Position numbers and translations under genes: made by a program. This document shows, one piece after another, positions 48,816 through 48,885 of a stretch of DNA of 48,885 nt; the stretch's first letter is position 1; every line of letters begins with the position of its first letter. The notes beneath the pieces are model-generated. The model saw only the letters and a program-made list of their open reading frames with translations, searched no databases and was not told the DNA's origin. The DNA is from Saccoglossus kowalevskii (lineage: Eukaryota > Hemichordata > Enteropneusta > Harrimaniidae), in assembly GCF_000003605.2 (NCBI RefSeq), contig NW_003119425.1, positions 2,121,142 through 2,170,026 on the forward strand. The letters are read 5' to 3'.

Positions 48816-48866
48816 CTGCAACAAGATGTGATAAATTAACAAAGGTTCACATGTAGACCAACTTAC

Positions 48867-48885
48867 TGCTGATCTTATTTTGAAA
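48867..48885 (-). CDS. Possible partial exon at the window edge (upstream of E1)
   Basis: A GTAAGT donor follows nineteen open bases that would end in phase 1 (ending N-K-I-S plus one base), as all spacer exons here do. The intron to E1 would be only about 51 bp, much shorter than any other intron in this gene, and the acceptor side is outside the window. This may be chance. Confidence 0.2.

Noticed and set aside
4110-48815. Orthologue of vertebrate thyroglobulin
   Set aside because: Only the TY1 domains are shared. There is no cholinesterase-like domain and the C-terminus is pacifastin plus a Cys-rich module.

Overview
The window is intron-rich, AT-rich eukaryotic DNA, most likely from a marine invertebrate. 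It has GT-AG introns, many small inverted-repeat elements, several intronic minisatellites and secreted Cys-rich protein modules. I cannot name the species. A hemichordate, echinoderm, mollusc or similar would all fit, and this is a guess from gene style rather than a diagnostic marker.

Essentially one gene is visible: the 3' part of a very large gene on the minus strand, transcribed from the right edge towards the left. I could define 44 consecutive coding exons (called E1 to E44 here, in transcript order) from 48815 down to a stop codon at 4110. Their lengths sum to 8,669 nt. With the two leading nucleotides of E1, this gives one uninterrupted frame of 2,888 residues plus stop. The 5' end lies beyond the window.

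E1 to E38 encode 20 thyroglobulin type-1 (TY1) domains, one per exon, each exon phase 1 at both ends. The domains are separated by spacer exons, also phase 1-1, that strictly alternate between two classes. One class is a short Thr/Asn-rich spacer (6-31 codons). The other is a longer spacer (45-377 codons) built around a recurring short motif of the form hydrophobic-T-hydrophobic-M-T-P-x-G-x-x-T-hydrophobic-W/Y. The higher-order unit [TY1-A, short spacer, TY1-B, long spacer] occurs eight times in full (E1-E32). It is followed by two units without the long spacer (E33-E35, E36-E38).

E39-E44 form the C-terminus: two pacifastin-type six-Cys domains, each split over two exons, then a poly-Thr linker, one compact ten-Cys module, and a 15-nt final coding exon ending DWDE-stop. 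Candidate poly(A) signals lie at 3971-3976 and 3941-3946.

TY1 domains often act as inhibitors of papain-family cysteine proteases, and pacifastins inhibit serine proteases. A secreted multi-headed inhibitor or a glycosylated matrix or mucus protein is therefore the natural hypothesis, but neither role is shown by the sequence. In six of the 20 TY1 domains the third and fourth cysteines, which form one disulfide, are lost together, and they are never lost singly.

Layout: 1-900, a dispersed tandem-repeat element; about 1310-2566, a 135-bp tandem array; 2567-3930, nothing recognised; 3930-8872, the gene's 3' end and C-terminal modules; 8872-48885, the TY1 repeat region. The introns of that last region hold minisatellites (106, 32, 28, 62, 30 and about 31 bp periods), at least nine families of short inverted-repeat (MITE-like) elements, and two families of longer internally repeated elements. 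No transposase, reverse transcriptase, tRNA, rRNA or second protein-coding gene was recognised.
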